Assembly: GCF_011378855.1 (NCBI RefSeq)
Contig: NZ_WTLB01000008.1
Location: 1 to 64,000, forward strand
Origin: Pseudoalteromonas sp. Z1A8
Lineage (GTDB): Bacteria; Pseudomonadota; Gammaproteobacteria; Enterobacterales; Alteromonadaceae
Direction: 5' to 3'
Length of the DNA: 64,000 bases
A model generated the notes under the pieces. That model was not told the origin of the DNA, made no database searches, and worked only from the letters and a program-made list of their open reading frames with translations. Both the position numbers and the translations under genes were made by a program. Below are positions 1 through 9,472 of the stretch, in pieces. The stretch's first letter is position 1. Each line of letters starts with the position of its first letter.

Positions 1-744
1 CTTATAGAAACCACACCCGATAACAGTCTCACTTTATTCGACAAAGGCTTCTATTCTTTAGGGCTTTTACATAAATGGCAAACGACTGGCAGTGAACGCC
101 ATTGGCTAATTCCCCTGAAAAAAAATGTGCAATATGACGTTATTCAAACATTAGGGCGTAATGATAAATTAGTCCAACTTAGCAGCAACCCAAGAGCAAG
201 AAAAATGTGGCCAACGCTGCCTGACACCTTAATAGCGAGGTTAGTGACTCGAAAAATAAAGGGGAAGTCATACAGTGTGATGACATCAATGACAGATCCG
301 ATGCGATATCCGTCAGCCGATATAGGCGATTTGTACAGTCACCGCTGGGAGATAGAGCTTGGTTATCGCGAACAAAAGCAATATATGCTGGGTAATCGAT
401 TTACATTAAGAAGTCGTTTAGCAGCGCTTGTAAAGCAAGAGCTGTGGGGAGTGTTGCTTACTTATAATATGGTGCGATATCAGATGGTAAAAATGTGCCA
501 CACATTAAAAGGTGATTATTTACCGTACCAACTGAGTTTCAATGGTAGTTTAGCTCAAATAATGAGGTTGCTTGTTGGATTACCTTATTCAACCCCAGGG
601 GCCATACCACGTCAGTTAAAATACTTTTATACGATGGCAGAAAGCCTAATTCTAGAGCCTCGAAGGGAGCGAAGTTTTCCTCGCTCAGTCAAGCCAAGAC
701 CGCAGCGGTACGCTAGAAATAAAAAAGCCGCTCACCTTAAGTGA
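1..744 (+). CDS. IS4-family transposase, 3' part (runs off left edge)
   Basis: The reading frame is open from base 1, so the gene begins outside the window and about 247 C-terminal residues are present. A GTG at 127 is internal, not a start. The family moves IS4-type insertion sequences by DDE-transferase chemistry. Visible are a DKGFY segment that fits the second-Asp region of the catalytic core, and a YSHRWEIELGYREQK block that matches the IS4 signature Y-x2-R-x3-E-x6-K exactly and supplies the catalytic Glu. The last codons run into an inverted repeat at 718-776, so the stop lies inside a terminator-like hairpin shared with convergent ispB. The left end of the element is not visible and the right end cannot be fixed from this sequence. 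Confidence 0.9.
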   Translation, partial: LIETTPDNSLTLFDKGFYSLGLLHKWQTTGSERHWLIPLKKNVQYDVIQTLGRNDKLVQLSSNPRARKMWPTLPDTLIARLVTRKIKGKSYSVMTSMTDPMRYPSADIGDLYSHRWEIELGYREQKQYMLGNRFTLRSRLAALVKQELWGVLLTYNMVRYQMVKMCHTLKGDYLPYQLSFNGSLAQIMRLLVGLPYSTPGAIPRQLKYFYTMAESLILEPRRERSFPRSVKPRPQRYARNKKAAHLK

Positions 745-776
745 ACGGCATTACTGCATTTGCAGGCTTTTTTATT
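718..776. terminator. Bidirectional terminator between transposase and ispB
   Basis: A perfect 12-bp inverted repeat has arms at 718-729 and 765-776 (AATAAAAAAGCC / GGCTTTTTTATT). An inner GCCG..TCAC / GTGA..CGGC stem lies between them. The A-rich left arm and T-rich right arm give a U-run in both directions. The left arm overlaps the transposase 3' end. Confidence 0.65.
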
Positions 777-813
777 GCTCAGAATTAATGTCACACTGTG
801 TAACTAGTTAAAA

Positions 814-1785
814 CTAGTGGTCGCGGTCAACCGCAATACGAGCAAGGCTTATGAGTGCTTGCTTGTAGTCAGACTCACCTAAAAAGTCTAAACACGCAAT
901 GGCTTTGTCGGCTTCAAGCTCTGCTTTTTGCATTGTAAACTCAAGCGCATTGGTTTGCTTTAGTGCAAATAAAATTTCTTCTAAATGCTCCATACCATTG
1001 CTGTGCTCTATTGCGTCACGAATAAGCTGCGTTTGCTGCTCGCTACCATGTTGCATAGCATAAATAAGTGGAAGCGTTGGTTTGCCTTCAGCTAAATCAT
1101 CACCAATGTTTTTACCCAACTGCTCAGCATCTGCATTGTAATCGAGTACGTCATCCACTAACTGAAACGCAGTCCCTAAATGCATGCCGTACAGATTTAG
1201 TGCATCAAGCGTGGTTTGATCTTGCTCAGTGATAATAGCAGCAAGCCCTGTAGCGGCTTCAAACAACTTAGCCGTTTTAGAGTAAATAACCTGCATATAA
1301 CTGGCTTCGGTTGTATCTGGGTCATTGCAGTTCATTAGCTGCAATACTTCGCCTTCAGCAATAATGTTTGTTGCATCGGCAAGTACTTGCATAACCTGCA
1401 TTTTCCCAAGGCCAACCATAAGCTGAAATGAACGAGTGTAAATAAAGTCACCAACCAATACGCTAGCGGCATTACCAAATTCAGCATTTGCTGTAGGCGT
1501 GCCACGTCGTAAGTTTGATTCATCTACAACATCATCGTGCAATAGCGTTGCTGTATGAATAAACTCAACAATTGTTGCAAGCGTTATGTGATCTTTACCC
1601 TGATAACCGAGTGCTTTGGCCGCTAAAATCGCGAGCATTGGACGAACACGTTTGCCGCCACTGCTAACTATATATAAACCAAGCTGATTAACTAACGCCA
1701 CATCTGAGCGCATTTGCGCATGTATAAGTTGATTGACGTCATTCATATCGCTTTCGATTAACGCCTGGATAGCTTTTATATCCAT
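814..1785 (-). CDS. ispB: Octaprenyl diphosphate synthase
   Basis: This is a trans-prenyltransferase that extends farnesyl diphosphate with isopentenyl diphosphate to make the C40 side chain of ubiquinone and menaquinone in the cytoplasm. The 323-residue product equals the E. coli IspB length and aligns with it along its whole length from memory. The first aspartate-rich motif is LLHDDVVDE near residue 84 and the second is QLVDDVLDY near residue 211. GGKRVRP near residue 44 is the usual diphosphate-binding segment. I chose the ATG at 1785 because GGAG lies 6 bases upstream and because IspB homologues start here; an in-frame codon at 1800 would add five residues. As in other gammaproteobacteria it sits divergent from rplU-rpmA. 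Confidence 0.95.
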   Translation of the reverse strand: MDIKAIQALIESDMNDVNQLIHAQMRSDVALVNQLGLYIVSSGGKRVRPMLAILAAKALGYQGKDHITLATIVEFIHTATLLHDDVVDESNLRRGTPTANAEFGNAASVLVGDFIYTRSFQLMVGLGKMQVMQVLADATNIIAEGEVLQLMNCNDPDTTEASYMQVIYSKTAKLFEAATGLAAIITEQDQTTLDALNLYGMHLGTAFQLVDDVLDYNADAEQLGKNIGDDLAEGKPTLPLIYAMQHGSEQQTQLIRDAIEHSNGMEHLEEILFALKQTNALEFTMQKAELEADKAIACLDFLGESDYKQALISLARIAVDRDH

Positions 1786-2207
1786 TGATCTCCGAGCCAA
1801 TTTTTATGTGTGAACGGCGCAGATTGTACAACAAAAAATGCACTAGCTCGATATTTTGTGACGATTGATTGAAAAAACACTATTAAAGTACTTAATTTAG
1901 CCTGAATTAGCCAAGATAACTGATTAATTGATAATCAATATACAGTTTATGGTGTGCTTAGATATTAAGCTGTGAGGGTCATATTTGAGTGCATTAATTT
2001 ATTTCGTCCAAGAGTTAAAAAGCGCTTGGCAAAAGGGCTAATTAATATAAAATGGGGTAAATATTGAATTGCTCTCAAAGCAGCTACTTTTTATTCATTT
2101 TAATTACAAAATAGGCTTGCTAGTTATTTCGCGTTAGCGTAAACTTCGCGCCCTATCGAAGAATATTTTAGTTGCGCCGATTTGAGGGTGCACAGACGGA
2201 GTTAATT
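1786..2207. promoter_or_regulatory. Divergent ispB/rplU intergenic region with rplU promoter
   Basis: These 422 bases hold no convincing gene. The clearest signal is a sigma-70 promoter for rplU: TTGCTA at 2117-2122, a 17-base spacer, TAAACT at 2140-2145, then a GC-rich discriminator (TCGCGCCC). GC-rich discriminators are known from ribosomal and rRNA promoters repressed by ppGpp/DksA. The rest is AT-rich and presumably carries the ispB promoter, which I could not place. Confidence 0.6.
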
Positions 2208-2519
2208 ATGTACGCGGTTTTCCAAAGTGGTGGTAAACAGCATCGTGTGACTGAAGGTCAAACGATTCGTCTTGAAAAATTAGACGTTGAAACTGGTGCG
2301 GCAGTAGAATTTGATTCAGTACTTTTAGTTGCTGATGGTGAGAAAATCGAGATCGGTGTACCGTTCGTAAACGGTGGCAAGATAACAGCTGAGGTTGTTT
2401 CACATGGTCGCGGTGAGAAGATTAAGGTTGTTAAATTTAGACGCCGTAAGCATTCTCGTAAGCAAATGGGCCATCGTCAATGGTTCACTGAAGTTAAAAT
2501 CACTAGCATTAGCGCTTAA
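2208..2519 (+). CDS. rplU: 50S ribosomal protein L21
   Basis: bL21 binds 23S rRNA in the large subunit, near L20. The 103-residue product has the expected length and the family start [14 protein letters not shown], with the conserved [19 protein letters not shown] segment near residues 67-85. The ATG at 2208 is preceded by GGAG 8 bases upstream. A TTG at 2172 would extend the frame by 12 residues that the family lacks, so I rejected it. It is the first gene of the rplU-rpmA pair, which is conserved in bacteria, with obg next. Confidence 0.97.
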   Translation: MYAVFQSGGKQHRVTEGQTIRLEKLDVETGAAVEFDSVLLVADGEKIEIGVPFVNGGKITAEVVSHGRGEKIKVVKFRRRKHSRKQMGHRQWFTEVKITSISA

Positions 2520-2535
2520 TTAGAGGTACTTAGAA

Positions 2536-2793
2536 ATGGCACATAAAAAAGCAGCTGGTAGTACTCGTAACGGTCGCGATTCAGAAAGCAAACGCCTAGG
2601 TGTTAAGCGTTTTGGTGGCGAATCAGTTCTAGCGGGTAGCATCATTGTTCGTCAGCGTGGAACTCGTTTCCACCCTGGTACTAACGTAGGTATCGGTAAA
2701 GACCACACTATCTTCGCAAAAGCAGATGGTAAAGTTCAATTTGAACAGAAAGGTCCTTTAAACCGTAAATACGTAACTATCGTAACTGAGTAA
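2536..2793 (+). CDS. rpmA: 50S ribosomal protein L27
   Basis: bL27 lies at the peptidyl-transferase centre, with its N-terminal tail reaching the P-site tRNA. The 85-residue product begins [16 protein letters not shown], the usual gammaproteobacterial N-terminus with no cleaved leader. The [17 protein letters not shown] core is intact. It follows rplU by 16 bases, with an AGAGG Shine-Dalgarno in the gap, so the two are co-transcribed. A strong intrinsic terminator follows. Confidence 0.97.
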
Positions 2794-2810
2794 TCAGTAA
2801 GGTAGTTAAA

Positions 2811-2834
2811 AACCCCGCCTTTGCGGGGTTTTTT
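2811..2834 (+). terminator. Intrinsic terminator of rplU-rpmA
   Basis: The stem AACCCCGC (2811-2818) / GCGGGGTT (2823-2830) is GC-rich with a CTTT loop and is followed by a T-run. It separates rpmA from obg transcriptionally. Confidence 0.9.
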
Positions 2835-2853
2835 GTTTTGTAGTCAGTCAAAA

Positions 2854-2895
2854 TATATACCCAAGCCTGCATTTGTGTTGGCTTGGGTATATAAT
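2854..2895 (+). promoter_or_regulatory. Inverted repeat overlapping the obg -10 element
   Basis: A perfect 14-bp inverted repeat has arms at 2854-2867 (TATATACCCAAGCC) and 2880-2893 (GGCTTGGGTATATA) and a 12-base loop. The right arm overlaps a consensus TATAAT at 2890-2895, about 40 bases before the obg start. No good -35 is visible. It has no T-run, so it is not an ordinary terminator; it could be an operator or a structured promoter. Confidence 0.45.
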
Positions 2896-2927
2896 AGAGT
2901 TATTAAACAAGCCAATCCCTAAAGTGA

Positions 2928-4091
<1,164 letters not shown>

Positions 4092-4107
4092 TTAAATAGA
4101 ATTTATT

Positions 4108-4134
4108 AAAAAGGAGCTTATGCTCCTTTTTCTT
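4108..4134 (+). terminator. Intrinsic terminator of obg
   Basis: The stem AAAAAGGAGC (4108-4117) / GCTCCTTTTT (4122-4131) has a TTAT loop and continues into more T. Confidence 0.85.
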
Positions 4135-4163
4135 TGTTAAGAATAAAGTACTAGGTATTTATT

Positions 4164-4655
4164 ATGATAATTTCAATGATTGCTGCAATGGCAAATAACC
4201 GTGTAATTGGCCTAGATAATCAAATGCCATGGCATTTACCAGCAGATCTTCAGCATTTTAAAAAAGTGACAACAGGTAAACCTGTGATCATGGGTCGCAA
4301 AACTTTTGAGTCGATAGGTCGTCCTTTGCCTGGACGTCGTAATATTATTATTACTCGAAATAGCGAATATACTGCACAGGGCATTGAAACTGTAACTACC
4401 CCAGAGGCCGCATTAAGGCTAGTTTGTGATGTAGAAGAAGTAATGATTATTGGTGGCGGTAATATCTATGAGCAATTTTTACCAAAAGCTGATCGCTTGT
4501 ATTTAACTTTTATTGATTTAAACGTTAATGGCGATACACAGTTTCCTGATTACAATAAAGTCGCTAATTGGAACGTAAAAGAAGAGCAAGAAAATCTTCC
4601 TGATGAAAAGAACAAATCTAGTTATAAATTCGTAACCTTATATAAAGCACGTTAA
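4164..4655 (+). CDS. folA: Dihydrofolate reductase
   Basis: The enzyme reduces dihydrofolate to tetrahydrofolate with NADPH in the cytoplasm and is the target of trimethoprim. The 163 residues match the chromosomal FolA length. The start MIISMIAAMANNRVIG, the substrate-loop MPWHLPADLQHFKK with the active-site Asp, the NADPH segment MGRKTFESIGRPLPGR and the IIGGGNIYEQFLP motif are all intact. It has its own short leader after the obg terminator. Nothing in the sequence suggests a plasmid-type resistant dfr. Confidence 0.96.
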   Translation: MIISMIAAMANNRVIGLDNQMPWHLPADLQHFKKVTTGKPVIMGRKTFESIGRPLPGRRNIIITRNSEYTAQGIETVTTPEAALRLVCDVEEVMIIGGGNIYEQFLPKADRLYLTFIDLNVNGDTQFPDYNKVANWNVKEEQENLPDEKNKSSYKFVTLYKAR

Positions 4656-4733
4656 CATTATTGCGTAATTTTTAGTAGGTTGATATAATATTAAACAGTC
4701 TATATACGAATAAAGTACCATAAAGGGTTTGTC

Positions 4734-5111
4734 ATGTTTAAATTATCAAAGCTAGTAGTAGTTACTGCTGTTATCGCTGTAAGTTCATTTTCGTACACAG
4801 CACCTGCAAGTGCTGAAGATCAATTAGCGGTATCTATTTGTGAGTATATTGCTGCAGACGATAAAAACCGATTACGCAGCAAGCTTAAAAGCTCTCGCGT
4901 AAAAATTCGTAATATTTATGATGCGGTACAATGTAATGGTAATAACTTATTACGTCATGCTGTTGCTAGTAATGCAGTGGATACTGGTGAGTATATAGTT
5001 AAAAACTTATCAAAAAGTGCGTTAGCTGATGGTGCTGATATCGCTTGGGCTGAAGGTAACTTTGCCAGCTCACCACTTATTGCAGTAATTAAAGATCGCG
5101 CTGGTCTTTAA
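4734..5111 (+). CDS. DUF3718 family secreted protein
   Basis: The function is unknown. The 125-residue product has a clear signal peptide: a basic start MFKLSK, a hydrophobic stretch and a probable cleavage after the Ala-Ser-Ala near residue 27. The mature part is small and contains two Cys (SICEYI, VQCNGNN) that could pair in the periplasm. The pattern CEYIAADDKNRLRSKLK...IRNIYD..CNG.NLLRHA matches my memory of DUF3718, a family of small Alteromonadales proteins. It lies alone between folA and galU and ends at its own terminator. Confidence 0.75.
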   Translation: MFKLSKLVVVTAVIAVSSFSYTAPASAEDQLAVSICEYIAADDKNRLRSKLKSSRVKIRNIYDAVQCNGNNLLRHAVASNAVDTGEYIVKNLSKSALADGADIAWAEGNFASSPLIAVIKDRAGL

Positions 5112-5165
5112 TTATAAAAAGGTTTTATAACTCTACCTTCAGTAAGGTATTGTTAAATATTGATT

Positions 5166-5205
5166 AGTCTGAAGTTGTTATTAATAACAATCTCAGGCTT
5201 TTTTA
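5166..5205 (+). terminator. Intrinsic terminator after DUF3718 gene
   Basis: The outer stem AGTCTGA (5166-5172) / TCAGGCT (5193-5199) encloses a TTGTTATT/AATAACAA stem and is followed by a T-run. Beyond it, up to galU, the DNA is AT-rich and includes a C7 tract at 5227-5233; I see no gene there. Confidence 0.75.
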
Positions 5206-5407
5206 TTTAGCTAATGTAATCTCACTCCCCCCCAACAAAATCATTAATAAGTTCACTATTTACCTATCTATTTTATATTCCCAAAGTATAGAGTCTTCAT
5301 TTTAAAAGCAGCTTTAAATTTACTTCTTCAAAAGATGTAACTTTATTCAGCTCGTATCTATTTTGAATCTGGTAGTTTATTTACAAACTTAAACACCAAG
5401 GATAGAT

Positions 5408-6292
5408 ATGAAAGCTGTAATTCCAGTAGCAGGCTTAGGGACGAGAATGCTCCCTATGACAAAAGCTATTCCAAAAGAAATGCTCCCAATAGTCGATAAG
5501 CCACTTATTCAATATATTGTCAGCGAATGTGTGTCTGCTGGTATTAAAGATATTGTATTAGTGACGCATAGCTCTAAAAATGCAATCGAAAACCATTTTG
5601 ATACAAGTTACGAGCTAGAAGCTACTCTTGAAAAGCGGGTTAAACGTGCTTTATTAGATGAGATTCGCTCTATTTGTCCGCCTGATGTCACCATTATGAG
5701 TGTACGCCAAGGTGAAGCTAAAGGACTAGGGCATGCTATTTTATGCGCTAAGCCAATAGTCGGCGACAATGATTTTGTCGTGCTCCTACCAGACGTGATA
5801 CTTGATGCGTATACAGCAGACCAAAAAACTGAAAACTTAGCTGCGATGATAAAACGCTTTAAAGAAACTCAAGCGAGTCAAATAATGCTTGAGCCGGTAG
5901 CTAAAGAAGATGTGAGTAAATATGGTATTGCGGACATAAACGGTGTTGAGTTAATGCCAGGTAAAAGTGCTGCAATTAAAGCGATGGTTGAAAAGCCTGA
6001 TGCAGATTTAGCTCCTTCAAACCTTGCTGTTGTAGGGCGATATGTACTGAGTAAAAATATTTGGCCTCTACTCGCAAAAACCTCAGTAGGTGCTGGCGGC
6101 GAAATACAGCTTACTGATTCTATTGATGCGTTAATGGCGCAAGAAACCGTTGAAGCATTTCATATGAGTGGCCGCTCTCACGATTGTGGAGATAAGCTCG
6201 GTTATTTAAAAGCAATTGTAGAGTACAGCATGCGGGATAAAAAGTTAGGTAATGACTTTTCTCGCTTTATAAACGATTTAAATTTACCTTAA
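5408..6292 (+). CDS. galU: UTP-glucose-1-phosphate uridylyltransferase
   Basis: The enzyme makes UDP-glucose from UTP and glucose-1-phosphate, feeding LPS, capsule and osmolyte synthesis in the cytoplasm. The 294-residue protein starts [16 protein letters not shown], the nucleotide-binding GLGTRxLP loop. It continues with [32 protein letters not shown], the metal-binding region VLLPDVILD and [21 protein letters not shown]. All are characteristic of bacterial GalU. It stands alone. Short palindromic TTTCATGAA repeats follow the stop. Confidence 0.94.
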   Translation: MKAVIPVAGLGTRMLPMTKAIPKEMLPIVDKPLIQYIVSECVSAGIKDIVLVTHSSKNAIENHFDTSYELEATLEKRVKRALLDEIRSICPPDVTIMSVRQGEAKGLGHAILCAKPIVGDNDFVVLLPDVILDAYTADQKTENLAAMIKRFKETQASQIMLEPVAKEDVSKYGIADINGVELMPGKSAAIKAMVEKPDADLAPSNLAVVGRYVLSKNIWPLLAKTSVGAGGEIQLTDSIDALMAQETVEAFHMSGRSHDCGDKLGYLKAIVEYSMRDKKLGNDFSRFINDLNLP

Positions 6293-6307
6293 CTGCAGAT
6301 CAATAAA

Positions 6308-6346
6308 TTTCATGAAAACTATAGAAGCTAAAATAGCTTTCATGAA
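6308..6346 (+). repeat. Paired TTTCATGAA palindromes after galU
   Basis: Two copies of TTTCATGAA lie at 6308-6316 and 6338-6346, and the intervening bases (CTAT / ATAG) allow a longer hairpin. There is no T-run, so terminator activity is doubtful. It could be a weak galU 3' structure. Confidence 0.35.
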
Positions 6347-6442
6347 GTGTAGTGAGCTCGGTCTATAAACCTTTACTATACTGCACTGGGTTACGTAGTA
6401 TGGTTGTTACTTATTCTGTATTAATCTTTCCAAGGAACTACC

Positions 6443-6916
6443 ATGATTGAGCAAGGCCAAGAATTACCAGCAGTTACACTAACGCAATTAACTGACGATG
6501 GTATGCAGTCTCTTACAAATAAAGAGTTGTTTGAAGGTAAAAAAGTCGTGTTATTTGCAGTACCAGGTGCATTTACGCCAACGTGTTCAAATGCACATCT
6601 ACCTGAATTTATTACCCTTGCTGATAAAATTAAAGCAAAGGGCGTTGATGCTATTTACTGTGTATCTGTTAACGATGCATTTGTAATGAAAGCATGGGGC
6701 GACTCACAAAACGCACAAGAAATTACAATGCTTGCTGATGGCGATGGAAGTTTTACTAAATCGTTAGGGCTTGATAAAGATACTGCTGGTTTTGGTGGTG
6801 TACGTTCAACGCGTTACGCTATGATTATTGAAAATGCAGTAGTAACTGGTTTATTTGTAGAGCAAGACAAAGAGTTTGTTGTAAGCCGCGCAGAAGCAGT
6901 ACTCGAGAAGCTATAA
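6443..6916 (+). CDS. Peroxiredoxin, PRX5-like
   Basis: This is a thiol peroxidase that reduces hydrogen peroxide and alkyl hydroperoxides. The 157-residue product has the PRX5-type active site VPGAFTPTCSNAHLPEF near residues 40-56, in which the first Cys is the peroxidatic residue. The conserved VSVNDAFVMKAWG block and an Arg in GVRSTRYAM follow. There is no signal peptide, so it is cytosolic. It has no fused glutaredoxin domain, unlike some PRX5 proteins of gammaproteobacteria, so the reductant is probably a separate glutaredoxin or thioredoxin. It is a single-gene unit ending at a bidirectional terminator. Confidence 0.92.
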   Translation: MIEQGQELPAVTLTQLTDDGMQSLTNKELFEGKKVVLFAVPGAFTPTCSNAHLPEFITLADKIKAKGVDAIYCVSVNDAFVMKAWGDSQNAQEITMLADGDGSFTKSLGLDKDTAGFGGVRSTRYAMIIENAVVTGLFVEQDKEFVVSRAEAVLEKL

Positions 6917-6966
6917 CAGTAATAAAGTGTAGATATTTAACTTTAACTACTCAGCTATTTATTATT

Positions 6967-7000
6967 AAAAAACCGATGTTGAAAACAACATCGGTTTTTT
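6967..7000. terminator. Bidirectional terminator, peroxiredoxin / S8 protease
   Basis: A perfect 15-bp stem has arms at 6967-6981 and 6986-7000 around an AAAA loop. The A6 start and T6 end serve both convergent genes. Confidence 0.92.
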
Positions 7001-7021
7001 ATTTACGGTTAAAACTTAAAG

Positions 7022-9145
7022 TTACGGTTGGTATTGCCCGCTAAGTGTTAAACCAGAGAAAGTGCTATAAGCGTTAACGCTTAAGTGCCAAGTACCTGCT
7101 TGTGGATTGGTAAATGTACATGTTTCTGTATTGCCACTTTTATAAGGGCGACAATCGTACGTAGTGGTTGTTGGTTGGCTGCCGTATTTAACAAATAAAT
7201 CTGCATCACCACTTCCGCCTGATGTTGTTACTGTAAACGTACTCATTCCTGCTGGCACATCTAACGTGTAATGTTTCCACTGACCAGTATTGGCTGTCAC
7301 ATCGCTTATAGTACCGCCACCTGCCTGTGGATTACCTGTGCCACCAGATGATGAACCACCAGTAATATTACCTATTAAGCTCACAGCTGAATACGCAGAG
7401 TAGCCATTAAGCATTACGTGGTAAGTTCCCGCAGTTGGATTATCGATAGAACACTCTTCGTTATTACCGCCCTCATAAGGACGACAATCATAGGTAGTCG
7501 TTGTAGGTTTGCTACCTGCACGTACGTATAAATCAGCATCGCCGGTGCCACCATTCATAGTGAACGTGACGTTAGTTGCACCGCTTGGAACGGTCATCGT
7601 GTAAAACGCTTGTGCATTTGCAGCCCCACTTAAACCTGTTTTAGCTTCACCATTAATAAGCTCGCTATCACCAGCTGTAGGTGGGGTAGTACCGCCACTT
7701 GCTGCTGCAACAGCTGCGGCTGCATCAACAATACCCGTACCACAGCTAGTACATGTAGCAGGGAACGAACGAGTAGTTGATTTTAAAATACTTTCTATTT
7801 CATCAGGTGTTGCATCTGGTTTTGCTTGCTTAATAAGAGCCGCAACACCAGCAACATGAGGTGCCGCCATTGATGTACCTTGCGAGTAGCCGTAGCTGTC
7901 GCTTGAAGGTGTAGACGAACCTGAGTTATAAGTTGATAAAACACCTTCAGAGTCGTTTGCAAAACTTTGCGCGCCACCTGGGGCTGCTACATCAATGTTA
8001 CTACCATAGTTTGAGTAATAAGCGCGACCGCCGTTGCGCCCAACCGATGCTACGTTTACTACACCGCTACAGTTACCTGGATTGTAGTTTGCTGAGTTAT
8101 CGTTATCGTTACCTGCAGCAATAACTACCACAGTGCCGTTACTACGCGCGGTGTTAATTGCATTTTGAGTTGTAGAGCTACATGAGCCGCTGCCACCTAA
8201 ACTCATGTTAATTACATCTGCAGGGTTTGAGTTAGCAGGAATGCCTGAAACACTTCCACCAGATGCCCAAATAATACCGTCTGCAATATCTGAGGTTAAA
8301 CCACCACACTTACCAAGTACACGAACAGGCACTACTTTTGCGTTATAAGCTACGCCTGCAACACCTTCACCGTTATTGGTTACCGCAGCAACTGTGCCGG
8401 CTACGTGCGTGCCGTGCCAGCTAGAGTTTTGTGCACCGTTAGTGCCACATTCATTCGCAGCAACTGCATCACCAGGATCACGTGCATCGCTATCGCGACC
8501 ACCGCCATCGTTAGCTACCGATAGGTTAGAGATCATATCGTAACCCGGTAAAATGTTAGCATTTAAATCGGCATGTGGGCGGTAACCTGTATCTAGTACA
8601 GCTACAACTACACCGCTACCCGTTGCGGTATCCCATGCAGTCGGTAAGTTTAAACCACCGGCTTGCTCGTAGTAGTGCCATTGGTCATCAAAGCGTGGAT
8701 CGTTAGGAGTTGAAAACGGCTTTAACATTTGATCCACTTCAATGTATTCCACATTGCCTGAATCAACCATTTCTTGCATAAATTCTTGCGCTTCTGCTGT
8801 ACTTAATTTTTTATCAGCACGCATGACGTGGTGGTTATTAAGTGCCATTGCACGAATATATTTTGCTTTTACTTTGCCTTTTTTAGAAGCGAAGTTTTTA
8901 ACAAAGCTTTGTGCGCGCTTTTTCATGCTAGACGGGCTTGCGTCTGCAGTTGAAAAACTCGCCATTTCGTTATTATTTTTATATTTAATAATGAACTGAG
9001 TTTCAAAGCCGCCTTGGCTTTGTAGCTTAGCTGATGTTTCAGCCATTGAGCTTGAAACCGATTGAGCCATGCCTGATGTTGCAGCAAAAAGCGTACTAAC
9101 TGTAAGTGCAATTGCGCATTTTTTAAAAGTTTTACTAGTTGTCAT
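7022..9145 (-). CDS. Secreted subtilisin-like serine protease with two PPC domains
   Basis: This is an extracellular peptidase of family S8. From the start chosen at 9145 (AGGG just upstream; a codon at 9190 would put 15 residues before the signal peptide) the 707 residues comprise a signal peptide (about 1-28), an I9-like propeptide (about 45-140) and a catalytic domain with Asp185 in VVAVLDTGY, His244 in SSWHGTHVAG and Ser425 in SQGTSMAAPHVAG. Two tandem pre-peptidase C-terminal (PPC) domains occupy the last ~210 residues, each with GDADL[YF]V and TTTTYDCRPY. The architecture matches secreted alkaline proteases of Alteromonas and Pseudoalteromonas, where PPC domains assist secretion and substrate binding and are often removed. 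The mature enzyme probably scavenges protein outside the cell. Confidence 0.93.
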   Translation of the reverse strand: MTTSKTFKKCAIALTVSTLFAATSGMAQSVSSSMAETSAKLQSQGGFETQFIIKYKNNNEMASFSTADASPSSMKKRAQSFVKNFASKKGKVKAKYIRAMALNNHHVMRADKKLSTAEAQEFMQEMVDSGNVEYIEVDQMLKPFSTPNDPRFDDQWHYYEQAGGLNLPTAWDTATGSGVVVAVLDTGYRPHADLNANILPGYDMISNLSVANDGGGRDSDARDPGDAVAANECGTNGAQNSSWHGTHVAGTVAAVTNNGEGVAGVAYNAKVVPVRVLGKCGGLTSDIADGIIWASGGSVSGIPANSNPADVINMSLGGSGSCSSTTQNAINTARSNGTVVVIAAGNDNDNSANYNPGNCSGVVNVASVGRNGGRAYYSNYGSNIDVAAPGGAQSFANDSEGVLSTYNSGSSTPSSDSYGYSQGTSMAAPHVAGVAALIKQAKPDATPDEIESILKSTTRSFPATCTSCGTGIVDAAAAVAAASGGTTPPTAGDSELINGEAKTGLSGAANAQAFYTMTVPSGATNVTFTMNGGTGDADLYVRAGSKPTTTTYDCRPYEGGNNEECSIDNPTAGTYHVMLNGYSAYSAVSLIGNITGGSSSGGTGNPQAGGGTISDVTANTGQWKHYTLDVPAGMSTFTVTTSGGSGDADLFVKYGSQPTTTTYDCRPYKSGNTETCTFTNPQAGTWHLSVNAYSTFSGLTLSGQYQP

Positions 9146-9472
9146 AATTATCCCTAGATTTTTATTTATTATTTCGTGATGTAAGATCACGATGCGGGAA
9201 CAAAAGTAAACGATCTGTTAATAAGGTTAAAATATCAATTTAGTATGTACCTCTTTCATTTGGTTATAACTCAGGTTTTTAGCGGTTTACTCGTTGTTTA
9301 GTATTTGTCATATAAATTAAAAACAAGTATAAAGGGTTGGTTTTTTGTTCGCGTAATTATTCCTTACTTATTACTGATTCGATTTTGTTGTGTTATTACT
9401 AATAATTCAAATGCTGCGTTGTTAGCTATTAACTTTGCTATAATCGAGAAAATTTTTTAATGAGATAAATAA
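9146..9472. other. Divergent intergenic region, protease / flavoprotein
   Basis: These 327 AT-rich bases hold no gene. A TATAAT at 9439-9444 lies about 29 bases before the flavoprotein start with only a weak -35 (GCGTTG at 9416-9421, 17-base spacing). No operator or hairpin stood out on the protease side. Confidence 0.4.

Noticed and set aside
5227-5233. C7 tract as a possible phase-variation site
   Set aside because: It lies in an intergenic region upstream of galU, is short, and is not placed within a promoter spacer or coding frame.
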